From Cloacibacterium sp046296655 (GTDB lineage Bacteria; Bacteroidota; Bacteroidia; Flavobacteriales; Weeksellaceae), in NCBI GenBank assembly GCA_046296655.1, contig JBKBLE010000018.1, forward strand, positions 1 to 49,404: a DNA stretch of 49,404 bases. Reading direction: 5' to 3'. Position 1 is the first letter of the stretch. Each line of letters opens with the position of its first letter. This document shows positions 32,235-42,100 of the stretch, in pieces. Under the pieces are notes generated by a model. The model was not told the origin of the DNA. It did no database searches and worked only from the letters and a program-made list of their open reading frames with translations. The position numbers were made by a program, and so were the translations under genes.

Positions 32235-35200
32235 CTAAGCGTTACTCAAATTATCTTTCAATCTCAATTTTTCTAATTTTTTAGCTCTTCTTCTTATTTT
32301 TAGCTTACTCACCAAGTAGAACATTACTGGCACTATAAGCAATGTTAAAAACGTTGCAAAAGTCAGACCAAAAATAATCGTCCAAGCAAGTGGTCCCCAG
32401 AACGCTACGTTATCACCACCAATAGAAAGATGTGGATTAAGCGTAGTAAGGAAGCTCCAAATATCAAAGTTAAGTCCGATTGCTAATGGAATAAGTCCTA
32501 ATACTGCTGTAGTTGCTGTTAATAATACTGGTCTTAATCTCGCTTTACCAGATTCTATTATCACTTCTTTCACCTCATCAATAGATAAATCGTCATGTGT
32601 TTCTAGACCTTTTTCAGCGATTTTTTCATCTAATCTCAGTACGAAGAAGTCCATCAAAACAATACCATTCTTCACTACCACACCTGCAAGAGAAATAATT
32701 CCCATCATGGTCATTAAGATTACGAAATCCATCTTAAAGACTGTTAATCCTAAGAACACTCCACTAAAACTCAACAAAATGGTCGTCATAATGATGAACG
32801 TTTTAGATAATGAGTTAAACTGGAATACAATAATACCGGTTACCAAACTCATTGCTAAAAATAGCGCCATGAAAAGGAAGTTTTGATTTTTACCTTGCTC
32901 TTCTTGTTCACCAGCAAATTTGAAGGTTACACCATCTGGTAATTGGTAATTTTTCATATCCTGTTTCAACTTCTGCACAATTTCATTGGCATTAGCATCT
33001 TTCGTGATGTTAGAATATACCATAATGGTTCTGGTATTATCTTTTCTCTTGATTTTGCTAAAGGTTTTTTCTTCCTTAAATCTCGCAAAAGTAGAGATTG
33101 GGATTTGCAACAACTGTCCTTTATTATTTTGGAAAGTAATCGGTTGGTTAAATAACGCACTCTGATTTTTACGTTGATCTTCCTGTAATCTTACTGCAAT
33201 TTGATAATCATCTTTAATGTCCTTAAAAGTAGAAATCTCTTGACCAAACATGGCTCTTCTCAGTGTAATACCAGTATAAGCGGTAGAAACACCCATATTA
33301 CCAGCAACTTCTCTATCAATGTCAATAATCAACTCTGGAGAATCTTTATTTACGTCGGCCTGAAGTTTTTCAATTCCTGGAATATTTTTAGAATTGATGA
33401 AAGCAATTAATCTCTGAGATTCATCAATCAATTGGTTGTAATCATCTCCTTTTAATTCGATGGAAATAGGATAACCAACTGGCGGACCAGAAGCTTGTTG
33501 TTCTACGGTAATATTAGCACCCGCAATCTGAGGAATAGTTGTTCTAATTTCTTCCAAAACTTCTTTGGTATCTACTCCTCTTCTGTCTGCAAACTCCACA
33601 AAATTGATGGTAATTTTAGATTTATGAGGCGTTTCAGCTTGTGAACCTGCATCTACTTGAGGATTAACAGCACCTTTACCTACTTGAGTCACCATACTTT
33701 CAATCAAGAAATTTTCTCCAGTTTTTTTGTCTTTAAACTTAGAAATGGTATTCAAGATGCTTTTTTCAATCACTTTTGTAGCTTGATTGGTTTTGCCAAT
33801 GTCAGTTCCTTGTGGGAAATCGATGTAAACATACATTTGCTGGGGCATAGTATCTGGGAAGAATAATACTTTTGTCCATTTTGTAGCAAAAGAAATTCCC
33901 ATAATTACGAATGAAGCCACCAATAAACCTACTACATACATTAGTGCTTTTTTCGGTTTACCATCTAATAATTTTCTTAAAAAATCTTGATACTTTAATT
34001 CAAGATTAGGGAAGAATGTCTCTTGGAAATGTACAATTTTTCCGAAGAAATAATTTTTGTACAACCAAATCGCTGCAATTGCTAAAACTGAAAGGGTAGC
34101 CAATGCGAAATACGCTTTTCCTACAAAAATTCCTAAAATAAGTCCTAACAAACCTATTCCACCAAAGATTATGGTAAGTTTTTTATTGGTTTCTGTGGTT
34201 AAATTTTCGTCTTTCAGCGTCATACTTCCACCTGTCATTGATGCGTTGATAATCATCGCTACAAATAATGATGCTGATAAGGTTACAGAAATCGTTATTG
34301 GGAAATATTTCATGAAATTACCCATAATTCCTGGCCAGAATAACATTGGGAAGAATGCAGCTAATGTGGTGAGTGTAGAAGAAATTACTGGGAAAGCAAT
34401 CTCGCCAATACCGTATTTAGACGCTAAATTTCTAGAAAGTCCTTTCTCCATATTGGCGTAAACATTATCTACCACCACAATTCCGTCATCTACCAACATA
34501 CCTAATCCCATTACCATTGCAAAAAGTACCATCGTGTTTAAGGTAATACCCATCGCATGAAGAATCGCAAACGCAATCAACATAGAAAGTGGAATTGCAG
34601 TTCCTACGAAAAGTGAATTTTTCATTCCCATAGAGAAACTTAAAACTCCCATTACCAAAAGAATACCTATAATAATGTGATTGGCTAATTCATTTACCTG
34701 ATGCTCTACTTGCGTAGATTGGTCTGAAGTAGTGGTAATATTTACATCTTTCGGAATATAGGTTTCCTTCGCTTTTTCTATTTTTTCGTTGGCTTGTTCT
34801 ATGGCATCAATCATGTTAGAACCCGAACGTTTTTTCAGGTTAATCATCACCACATCTTGCCCCATTTCTCTGGCGTAAGTTGTTTTTTCTTTTTCTTTAA
34901 AGGAAACCGTAGCAATGTCTGAAATTTTCACGCCTTCTTTCACCACGAAATCATTGATTTCACTTGGCGAAACCACTTGACCTTTAATCCTTACATTATT
35001 TCTATAACCATCAGTAGTAAGGTTACCACCAGAAATGGTAATATTTTCATTTTTAATTGCTCCGATAACGTTGTCAAAACTTACTTGAGCAGCATTCATT
35101 TTATATAAATCAAGTGCCACTTCTACTTCGTTTTCGTCTACTCCTAAAATTACCGCATCTTTGATTTCTGGAATATCTTCCATATCATCTTCTAACTGTT

Positions 35201-35720
35201 CTGCGTATTTTTTGAGGGTTTGTTTCGGATAATTTCCTTTTACGTTAATATTTAGAATCGGAAATTCTTCGGCAATATTTAAGTCAAAAACGGAAGGCTC
35301 TACCTTAGAACCACTGTCTAGATTAGGCCAGTCTTGACTTCCTTTTGCTTCGTCTACCTTATCTTTTATTCTAATTTTCGCTTCTTGAATTGGTGTTTTA
35401 TCGTCAAATTCTACGATAATTAAACAGTAATCCTGAAATGAATTAGAAGTTACCTTAATTACGCCCGAAACGTTCTTAAATTTATCTTCTAATTTTTTGG
35501 TAATCAGTTTCTCTACATCTTCAGCCGAGTTCCCTGGATAAACAGATGAAATGTAAACCTTATTTTCTACTACTTCTGGAAAAGATTCTCTTGGCATAGA
35601 AAAATAAGCAACTATACCTAGAACTACGATGATGAAAGTAAGCAAATAAACGGTTACTCTATTATCTACAGCCCAGCTTGAGAAGAAAAATTCTTTTTTA
35701 TGATTATTATTTGAACTCAT
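32235..35720 (-). CDS. RND efflux pump, inner membrane permease (AcrB/HAE1-like)
   Basis: A 1161-residue proton-driven pump with the classical layout: TM1 near residue 20, a large periplasmic loop, TM2-6, a second loop and TM8-12. The proton-relay Asp pair is present in GMLVDDGIVVVDN (TM4). The length exceeds AcrB (about 1050) because of an insertion around residues 500-560 with extra hydrophobic segments (NKKLTIIFGGIGLLGLILGI). It works with the adaptor and channel encoded upstream in the same operon. Drug, solvent or lipid could be the substrate; no specificity can be read. Confidence 0.9.
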   Translation of the reverse strand: MSSNNNHKKEFFFSSWAVDNRVTVYLLTFIIVVLGIVAYFSMPRESFPEVVENKVYISSVYPGNSAEDVEKLITKKLEDKFKNVSGVIKVTSNSFQDYCLIIVEFDDKTPIQEAKIRIKDKVDEAKGSQDWPNLDSGSKVEPSVFDLNIAEEFPILNINVKGNYPKQTLKKYAEQLEDDMEDIPEIKDAVILGVDENEVEVALDLYKMNAAQVSFDNVIGAIKNENITISGGNLTTDGYRNNVRIKGQVVSPSEINDFVVKEGVKISDIATVSFKEKEKTTYAREMGQDVVMINLKKRSGSNMIDAIEQANEKIEKAKETYIPKDVNITTTSDQSTQVEHQVNELANHIIIGILLVMGVLSFSMGMKNSLFVGTAIPLSMLIAFAILHAMGITLNTMVLFAMVMGLGMLVDDGIVVVDNVYANMEKGLSRNLASKYGIGEIAFPVISSTLTTLAAFFPMLFWPGIMGNFMKYFPITISVTLSASLFVAMIINASMTGGSMTLKDENLTTETNKKLTIIFGGIGLLGLILGIFVGKAYFALATLSVLAIAAIWLYKNYFFGKIVHFQETFFPNLELKYQDFLRKLLDGKPKKALMYVVGLLVASFVIMGISFATKWTKVLFFPDTMPQQMYVYIDFPQGTDIGKTNQATKVIEKSILNTISKFKDKKTGENFLIESMVTQVGKGAVNPQVDAGSQAETPHKSKITINFVEFADRRGVDTKEVLEEIRTTIPQIAGANITVEQQASGPPVGYPISIELKGDDYNQLIDESQRLIAFINSKNIPGIEKLQADVNKDSPELIIDIDREVAGNMGVSTAYTGITLRRAMFGQEISTFKDIKDDYQIAVRLQEDQRKNQSALFNQPITFQNNKGQLLQIPISTFARFKEEKTFSKIKRKDNTRTIMVYSNITKDANANEIVQKLKQDMKNYQLPDGVTFKFAGEQEEQGKNQNFLFMALFLAMSLVTGIIVFQFNSLSKTFIIMTTILLSFSGVFLGLTVFKMDFVILMTMMGIISLAGVVVKNGIVLMDFFVLRLDEKIAEKGLETHDDLSIDEVKEVIIESGKARLRPVLLTATTAVLGLIPLAIGLNFDIWSFLTTLNPHLSIGGDNVAFWGPLAWTIIFGLTFATFLTLLIVPVMFYLVSKLKIRRRAKKLEKLRLKDNLSNA

Positions 35721-35793
35721 ATATTTATTTGTTTCAAGTTTTCAGAATTCAAGTTTTACACTTGACTCTTTTTACTTTTTACTTGGCTCTTTA

Positions 35794-37035
35794 TTACTGA
35801 ATTTTAATTTTTTGTCCGTCTACTAAAGTTTTAGAACCATCGGTAATTAAGATATCACCTTTGTTTAATCCACTCTTAATTTCTATAGAGTTTTCAGATT
35901 TTTCACCTTTAGTAATGAATACTTTTTTAGCCACTCCTTGGTTTCCGTTTACATTTTTCGCTACAAAAACGAAAGATTTATAAGCAGCATCTTCATAAAT
36001 ATACTGAGATGGTACTACAATCGCATTTGGATTAAAATAATTTTCAATTTTTACTTTAGCCAAAAGGTTTGGTTTAATAATTCCACCTTGATTAGCAATC
36101 GGAACTTGAATGGTAAAAGTTCTATTCGCTGGGTTAATAAAATTAGAAGTTAATCTTACTCTAGATTTTACCGTTTTTTTCAACATTGGGAAATCTACAA
36201 TAACAGAAGTTCCCGCTTTTACGTTGGAAAGGTAAGTTTCTGGAACTTTGGCTTCTACTCTCATTGCAGTAAGGTTAATCAACTTCACAATGGGCATTCC
36301 TGGAGAAACCACCTGTCCTGTTTGTTGCATTACTTCGTCTATCACACCAGAAAATGGAGCTTTAATTGCTGTTTTGCTAAGAGTAGCTGCTACAGCATCT
36401 GCAGCTTTTTGAGTGGCTGCCACTTGACTTTGCACCGCAGAAACTTGTTTTACGCTTGATTCATAATTGGTTTTAGCTTGTAAAAACTGAATTTCTGAAC
36501 CTATTTTTTGTTTCCAAAGAGAAGCTTGTTTTTCGTAAGTGATTTTTGCCAATTCTGAAGCAGATTTCACTTGTTGTAATTGAGCTTTTACTGCAGAAAC
36601 TTGAATTTGTGCTTGTTTTAATTGGTCTGCCAAACCACCATCTGCTACTCTACCAATGACTTGACCAGCACCTACATATTGACCTTGACGAACATACAAT
36701 GTTAAAGTTCCTGGCATTTGTGGCTGAACTACTACATCTTGGTCTGTGGTAACATTTCCTTGAAGTTCTATATAGTGAGCAAAATTAGTTAATTCTAATG
36801 GTAAGATAGAAACAATACCCTGAGTTTGGTTTACGCCAAAAGTTGACAAATTTTGGTCTACATTTTCTATTAAAGCATTAATGCTGTCAATTCTTTTTTG
36901 CTGTTGATCACGGTAAGCTTGCAAACCTTTTACGTCTTTTTTAGCGATAAGGTCTGCTAAAGTGTCATCTGTATTTTCTTTTTTACAAGAAATTACTGCT
37001 AAAGATAATAAGATGGGTAAAAATATTTTTTTCAT
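35794..37035 (-). CDS. RND periplasmic adaptor lipoprotein
   Basis: 413 residues from the ATG at 37035 (a TTG at 37050 is less likely). Lipoprotein Cys at residue 17 (AVISCKKE). A coiled segment near residues 20-60 comes first. Lipoyl halves, an alpha-hairpin rich in Gln/Ala (KQAQIQVSAVKAQLQQ) and beta-barrel domains follow, typical of AcrA/MexA adaptors. It bridges the RND pump and the TolC-like channel. A 73-base gap separates it from the pump gene and 43 bases separate it from the channel gene. Confidence 0.9.
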   Translation of the reverse strand: MKKIFLPILLSLAVISCKKENTDDTLADLIAKKDVKGLQAYRDQQQKRIDSINALIENVDQNLSTFGVNQTQGIVSILPLELTNFAHYIELQGNVTTDQDVVVQPQMPGTLTLYVRQGQYVGAGQVIGRVADGGLADQLKQAQIQVSAVKAQLQQVKSASELAKITYEKQASLWKQKIGSEIQFLQAKTNYESSVKQVSAVQSQVAATQKAADAVAATLSKTAIKAPFSGVIDEVMQQTGQVVSPGMPIVKLINLTAMRVEAKVPETYLSNVKAGTSVIVDFPMLKKTVKSRVRLTSNFINPANRTFTIQVPIANQGGIIKPNLLAKVKIENYFNPNAIVVPSQYIYEDAAYKSFVFVAKNVNGNQGVAKKVFITKGEKSENSIEIKSGLNKGDILITDGSKTLVDGQKIKIQ

Positions 37036-37078
37036 AATAGTAGTTTTCAAATTTTTTGAAAAAATAATTTAATAAAGA

Positions 37079-38401
37079 TTATAGAATTCCTTTTGCTTTG
37101 TCTAGTTGAACTTTTGCTTGAATTAATTCTATAGCGGCTTGATAATATTTAGTTTGAGCCTCATACAATTGGTTTTCTGCTTGCGAAAGCTCAAAACTTG
37201 TACCCAGACCTTCTTTAAATTTCACATTTTGTTTTCTGTAGATTTCAGAAGAAAGTTTTACCAAATCTTCTGCAGTATAATAAGAAGCTAGAGCGTTTTC
37301 GTAGTCTGTTGCTTTTTGATAATATTCGCTTTGCAATTGTTTTTCGGCATCTTCTTTATCTAATTGTGCTTTTACTAAATTTAGTTTTGCTTGTTCTGTT
37401 TTCCAATGTCTTTGTAAACCACTGAACACAGGAATGTCTATTTGAATTCCGAAATTAGAACTGTAAAACCAATCTGAACTAAATGGTTTAAAATCATACC
37501 CACCACTCACATAACTTGGATTAAAAAATGCTGCTAATGAAGGCAAAGCTTTAGATTTTTCTAATTTTAATAACAACTGATTGATCCTTACTTGATTTTG
37601 TTTCAATTTTAAATCAATATGATTACTGAAATCAAAACTATCTCTCGCAATTAATTGTTTATTTTTATCTAAAACCTCATCAAAAGAAGACGAAAGCACA
37701 AGCTTTTCTTCAAGTGGATATCCTATTAAGTATTTTAAGCCAACAATCAACTTATCTTTTGTTCTCTTAAGATTATCAATTACTGTAGATAGATTTTTAT
37801 AAGAATATTCTAATTGTTCTACACTTTGTAATTCTGTAAGACCTGTTTTGTAAACTTGTCTTGTATCATTAAGATTTTTCTCTAGAACTCTTTTATTTTC
37901 TTCTAAAGTCTTAATATTTTCTTCAGTCGCTAAAACTCCAGCATACGTCATCATCACTGCTTCTTTGATAGAAATTTCTGTTTTTTCTTCAATTAAAGAA
38001 GCGGTTTCTCTATAGGTTTTAGCACTTTCTAATCCTACAATATAAGAACCATTAAATAATAATTGAGTCACTGATAAACCCGCATTAAAATTATGAGGCA
38101 ATCCAAAATTAAGTGGCACAATGGTTCCTTTAGGAAATGTATTATTAAAATTACTTACATCTACCAATTGCACTTGATTTTCGCCATTAAGATATCTTAC
38201 CTGTCCATTAACTTGTGGAAGACCAATACCTACTGTTTCTTTTACTTTTTGTTGCGCAATAGTTTGATCAATTTTTGCTTTTTTTACGTTGACGTTATTT
38301 TCTAGCGCATAAGAAACTGCCTCATCTATCGTGAGGCTTTTCTGAGCATACATTTGCGTAGAAAATGCGGTGAGCGCGAAGATTTTAATCCAATTCTTCA
38401 T
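37079..38401 (-). CDS. TolC-family outer membrane protein (RND operon)
   Basis: A 440-residue channel protein with a signal peptide (MKNWIKIFALTAFSTQMYAQ) and the repeated helical hairpins of the TolC family (SLTIDEAVSYALENN start; FELSQAENQLYEAQTKYY end). It is the outer-membrane part of the RND pump. Its first 17 bases overlap the end of the tetR gene, so regulator and pump are one transcription unit. Confidence 0.9.
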   Translation of the reverse strand: MKNWIKIFALTAFSTQMYAQKSLTIDEAVSYALENNVNVKKAKIDQTIAQQKVKETVGIGLPQVNGQVRYLNGENQVQLVDVSNFNNTFPKGTIVPLNFGLPHNFNAGLSVTQLLFNGSYIVGLESAKTYRETASLIEEKTEISIKEAVMMTYAGVLATEENIKTLEENKRVLEKNLNDTRQVYKTGLTELQSVEQLEYSYKNLSTVIDNLKRTKDKLIVGLKYLIGYPLEEKLVLSSSFDEVLDKNKQLIARDSFDFSNHIDLKLKQNQVRINQLLLKLEKSKALPSLAAFFNPSYVSGGYDFKPFSSDWFYSSNFGIQIDIPVFSGLQRHWKTEQAKLNLVKAQLDKEDAEKQLQSEYYQKATDYENALASYYTAEDLVKLSSEIYRKQNVKFKEGLGTSFELSQAENQLYEAQTKYYQAAIELIQAKVQLDKAKGIL

Positions 38402-38999
38402 ACTTTGTTTTTAATTCTTTAAGTCGTTGTTGTCCTTTTTCTGTTACGATGGCGTTTAAATAAAAAAACTTAATTCCTGTGGAAATGTATTTTTTATCTT
38501 TAATATCTTCAAATAGCGGAGAAACATCTACAGAAAATAATAATGTGGTCAAAAATTTAATGAATAAATCAGTAGGAATATCTGTTCTGTAATATCCTAA
38601 TTCTACTCCTCTTTCGAAATTCTGCTTTAAAATTTCTTCAATTTTGATTGATATTGATTTCTGATGCTGATGAAATACTTCCGGATAATATTTTATCAAT
38701 TGTAATACAAACGCATTTTTCTCCTGACTTGTTGCATCGTCTATTCTCGTTCCAGAAATAAACATGATTTCTATAGGACACTGATGATTTTTCCTTACAG
38801 TTTCTACTTCTTCAATCGCCTTATTAGAAATATGCTCTAGAACTTCGGTCAGTAATTCTTCTTTGTTTTTATACTTTTGATAAAGAGTTTTTTTCGAAAT
38901 ACAAAACTCTCTTGCAATATCATCCATTGTAAGTGTTTTCGCACCGTGAGTACGAAACATATCAAACAATCTATCTAATGTACATCTTGTATTTTTCAT
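38385..38999 (-). CDS. TetR-family regulator of the RND operon
   Basis: 204 residues from the ATG at 38999, just after a TATATTTG promoter box; the frame runs 42 bases further, but that part contains the promoter. The N-terminal helix-turn-helix is TLTMDDIAREFCISKKTLYQ, with the KYKNKEELL that follows in TetR proteins. The C-terminal ligand domain is helical. As the first gene of the pump operon, and overlapping it, it probably represses its own promoter and is relieved by a pump substrate. Confidence 0.9.
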   Translation of the reverse strand: MKNTRCTLDRLFDMFRTHGAKTLTMDDIAREFCISKKTLYQKYKNKEELLTEVLEHISNKAIEEVETVRKNHQCPIEIMFISGTRIDDATSQEKNAFVLQLIKYYPEVFHQHQKSISIKIEEILKQNFERGVELGYYRTDIPTDLFIKFLTTLLFSVDVSPLFEDIKDKKYISTGIKFFYLNAIVTEKGQQRLKELKTKYEELD

Positions 39000-39010
39000 A
39001 ATTACGGGTG

Positions 39011-39018
39011 CAAATATA
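39011..39018 (-). promoter_or_regulatory. -7 promoter box of the tetR-RND operon
   Basis: TATATTTG on the - strand fits TAnnTTTG exactly and lies 11 bases before the ATG at 38999. It decides the start of the regulator. An operator should overlap it. Confidence 0.55.
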
Positions 39019-39091
39019 AAATAAAGGAAACTAAAAAACAAAAAATGTTTCCAAGTTTTTACCTATTTCGTTTTAGATAAAATCAATCACA

Positions 39092-39118
39092 AAAAAAACC
39101 GAGACAAAATCTCGGCTT
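39092..39118 (-). terminator. Terminator of dnaE
   Basis: On the - strand a short stem (GCCGAGA with TCTCGGT, one G-U) is followed by eight T. It begins 5 bases beyond the dnaE stop. Confidence 0.8.
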
Positions 39119-39122
39119 TATG

Positions 39123-42100
39123 TTAGTTTAAATAAATTTTAAATTTTCCAAATTCATGAATTTTTTCAAGCAATTGATTATTAATATTAATCGTTTGATG
39201 CAAGGCTCTCGCTTCCACAAAAGTATTGTCTAAAGGATTTTGGAGAAAAACATTCAATTTATGTTCTCCTTTTTCTGCCAACAATTGCGTTTTGAAAAAT
39301 TCTATATCGGTTTTATTCAGTTCATTTACAGGAATAATCAGCGACAGCGATTTAGCATACTTTTCGAAAGCATCTTTCAAATCCATAATATCGGTAACAT
39401 TGGTGAAAACTCTGCCTTCGCTTCCTTGTGTAAATTTCATTTTTAAGATGACAAATCGGTCTTTGGCAATTTTTTCACGCATCTTCATATAATCTCTATC
39501 GCCTAATCTGAAACTATAACTTCCCGTATAATCTTCTAAAGTCAAGAAACAAATCTTTTCACCAGAATTTTTCCCATCTCGCAAAATCATTTCGGTAATC
39601 AAGCCAGAAACTGTGTATTCTCTAGCATTATCAAACATTTTTTGTCTTTCCTTCCTATCTTTTGGTGCTTCAAAAAGACTTCCTGCAGGAAATAATTGCT
39701 CTTTAAACGCATCAATTTCGTCTAAATTCAAGAAATTGAAGTTTCCTTTTGGTTCAGCTTTTTTCGCAGAAGATTCTTCTACCAATTCTTCATCTTCTGA
39801 AACATCTAAACTTATATCAATGCTTTCATCATCGTCTGTTTCCTCATCTAAAATATTGGCTGACAAGTCATTTGGAGCAATTTCATCTTTTTTGTTGTCT
39901 TCTAAAACGAAATTTTTAGAAAATTCTCCATTGATAAACTTATACTGGAATTTATATTCATCTAAAGGATGCGCCGAAAGATAGAAACCAATGATTTCTT
40001 TCTCACGATTGAGTTTATGCATATTTTGCCATTCTGCACAAGGCAAAAGTTTCGGTCTTTCAATCTGAACCTCATCTGCAAAATCCGCAAAAAGTGAATT
40101 TTCTACCGAGTTTTTATTGTCTTGGAAGGATTGTCCGTAACGCAAAAGCTTTTCTATATTGGTTCTTCCAGCATTATCCACATCGAAATATTGTGCTCTG
40201 TGATAAGAATCTAATTCGTCAAAAGCACCTGCAATAACCAAACTTTCTACCACTCTTTTATTGACTTGCGAAGAAGGCATTCTTTCAAAAAAGTCATAAA
40301 TATCTTTGAATCTTCCGTTTTGTCTTTCCAAATAAATGGCTTCAGAAGGCGCTTCTCCCATTCCTTTAATCGCTCCCAAACCAAATCTGATTTGTCCTTT
40401 CTCATTCACCGAAAACTGGAACTGAGATTCATTAACATCTGGCCCTAAAACATCTACACCAATCGTTCTACAATCTTCCATAAAAAGCGTAATTTGCTTG
40501 GTATTGTTGATGTTGTTACTCATTACACTCGCCATATATTCCGCAGGATAATTGGCCTTAAGATAAGCAGTATGATACGCAATTAAGGCATAACAAGTGG
40601 AATGAGATTTGTTAAAAGCATATTCTGCAAACGCTTCCCAGTCTTTCCAAATTTTATTGAGTTTTTCTTCGTTAAGATTATTCTTTTTACCACCTTCTAT
40701 AAATTTCGGGTACATTTTATCCAGAACATCTTTCTGTTTTTTTCCCATTGCTTTTCTCAACGTATCCGCTTCACCTTTGGTGAAATTCGCCAATTTCTGA
40801 GAAAGCAACATTACCTGTTCCTGATAAACCGTAATTCCGTAGGTTTCTTTTAAGTATTCTTCGGTTTCTGGTAAGTCATACACAATTTCTTCTAAACCGT
40901 GTTTTCTGTTGATGAAATTCGGAATGTATTTTATTGGCCCCGGTCTGTACAAAGCGTTCATCGCAATTAAATCCGCAAAAACCGTAGGTTTTAGTTCGCG
41001 CATGTATTTTTGCATTCCCGCACTTTCATACTGGAAAATCCCAATCGTTCTCCCTTCTTTGAAAAGTTCGTAGGTTTTTTTATCATCAAGAGGAATTTCA
41101 TCCGTATTGATTTCAATTCCGTGACGTTGTTTAATGAGTTTTATTGCATCTTTGATAATGGTTAAAGTTCTTAAACCTAGAAAGTCCATTTTCAACAAAC
41201 CAGCACTTTCTGCAACAGAGTTATCAAACTGTGAAACCAAAATTCCTGCGTCTTTTGCAGCGATAGAAATCGGAACTAAATTCGTAATATCTTCTGGTGT
41301 AATAATTACTCCACAAGCATGAATTCCAGTATTTCTGATGCAACCTTCCATTTTCTGAGCCGAAGCCAAAACCTGATGTCTGGAATCATTAGGATTCGCT
41401 AAAATCGCCTTCATTTCTTCGACTAAAGGTTTATCTTCTGGTTTTAATTTTTCTGGTTTATTGAGTGCTTTTGCAATATTCATTCCCGGAGTTTCTGGAA
41501 TTAATTTCGCAATCGCATTCGTATCAGGAATTGAAACATCCAAAACTCTTCCCGCGTCTTTAATCGCTGATTTTCCGCCTAGAACAGAGTAAGTAATAAT
41601 CTGCGCCACGTTCATTTGTCCGTATTTTTCAATTACCCATTTTATGATCGCATCTCTTCCTTCATCATCAAAATCGATATCAATATCGGGCATTGAAATA
41701 CGCTCTGGATTCAAGAAACGCTCAAATAGTAAATCATATTTAATTGGGTCTACATTGGTAATTCCGATACAATACGCAACAGCAGAACCTGCAGCAGAAC
41801 CACGACCAGGCCCAACTGAAACGCCCATTTTACGGGCTTCGTTACAGAAATCTTGAACAATCAAAAAGTAACCAGGATAACCTGTATTCGCAATAACTTC
41901 AAGTTCAAAATCTAATCTTTCTCTGATTTCATCGGTAATTTCTTTGTATTTTTTCTTTGCGCCTTCGTAAGTCAGATGCCTTAAATAGGCATTTTCGCCA
42001 CGTTTTCCCCCGTCTTTTTCGTCTTCTTCACTTTGAAATTCTTCGGGAATATCAAATTTCGGAAGCAAAACATCACGCTTTAAAGTATAAGGTTCAAATT

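Noticed and set aside
39000..39041. Longer N-terminus for the TetR protein
   Set aside because: The extension contains an exact TATATTTG promoter box, so it is probably not transcribed as coding DNA.
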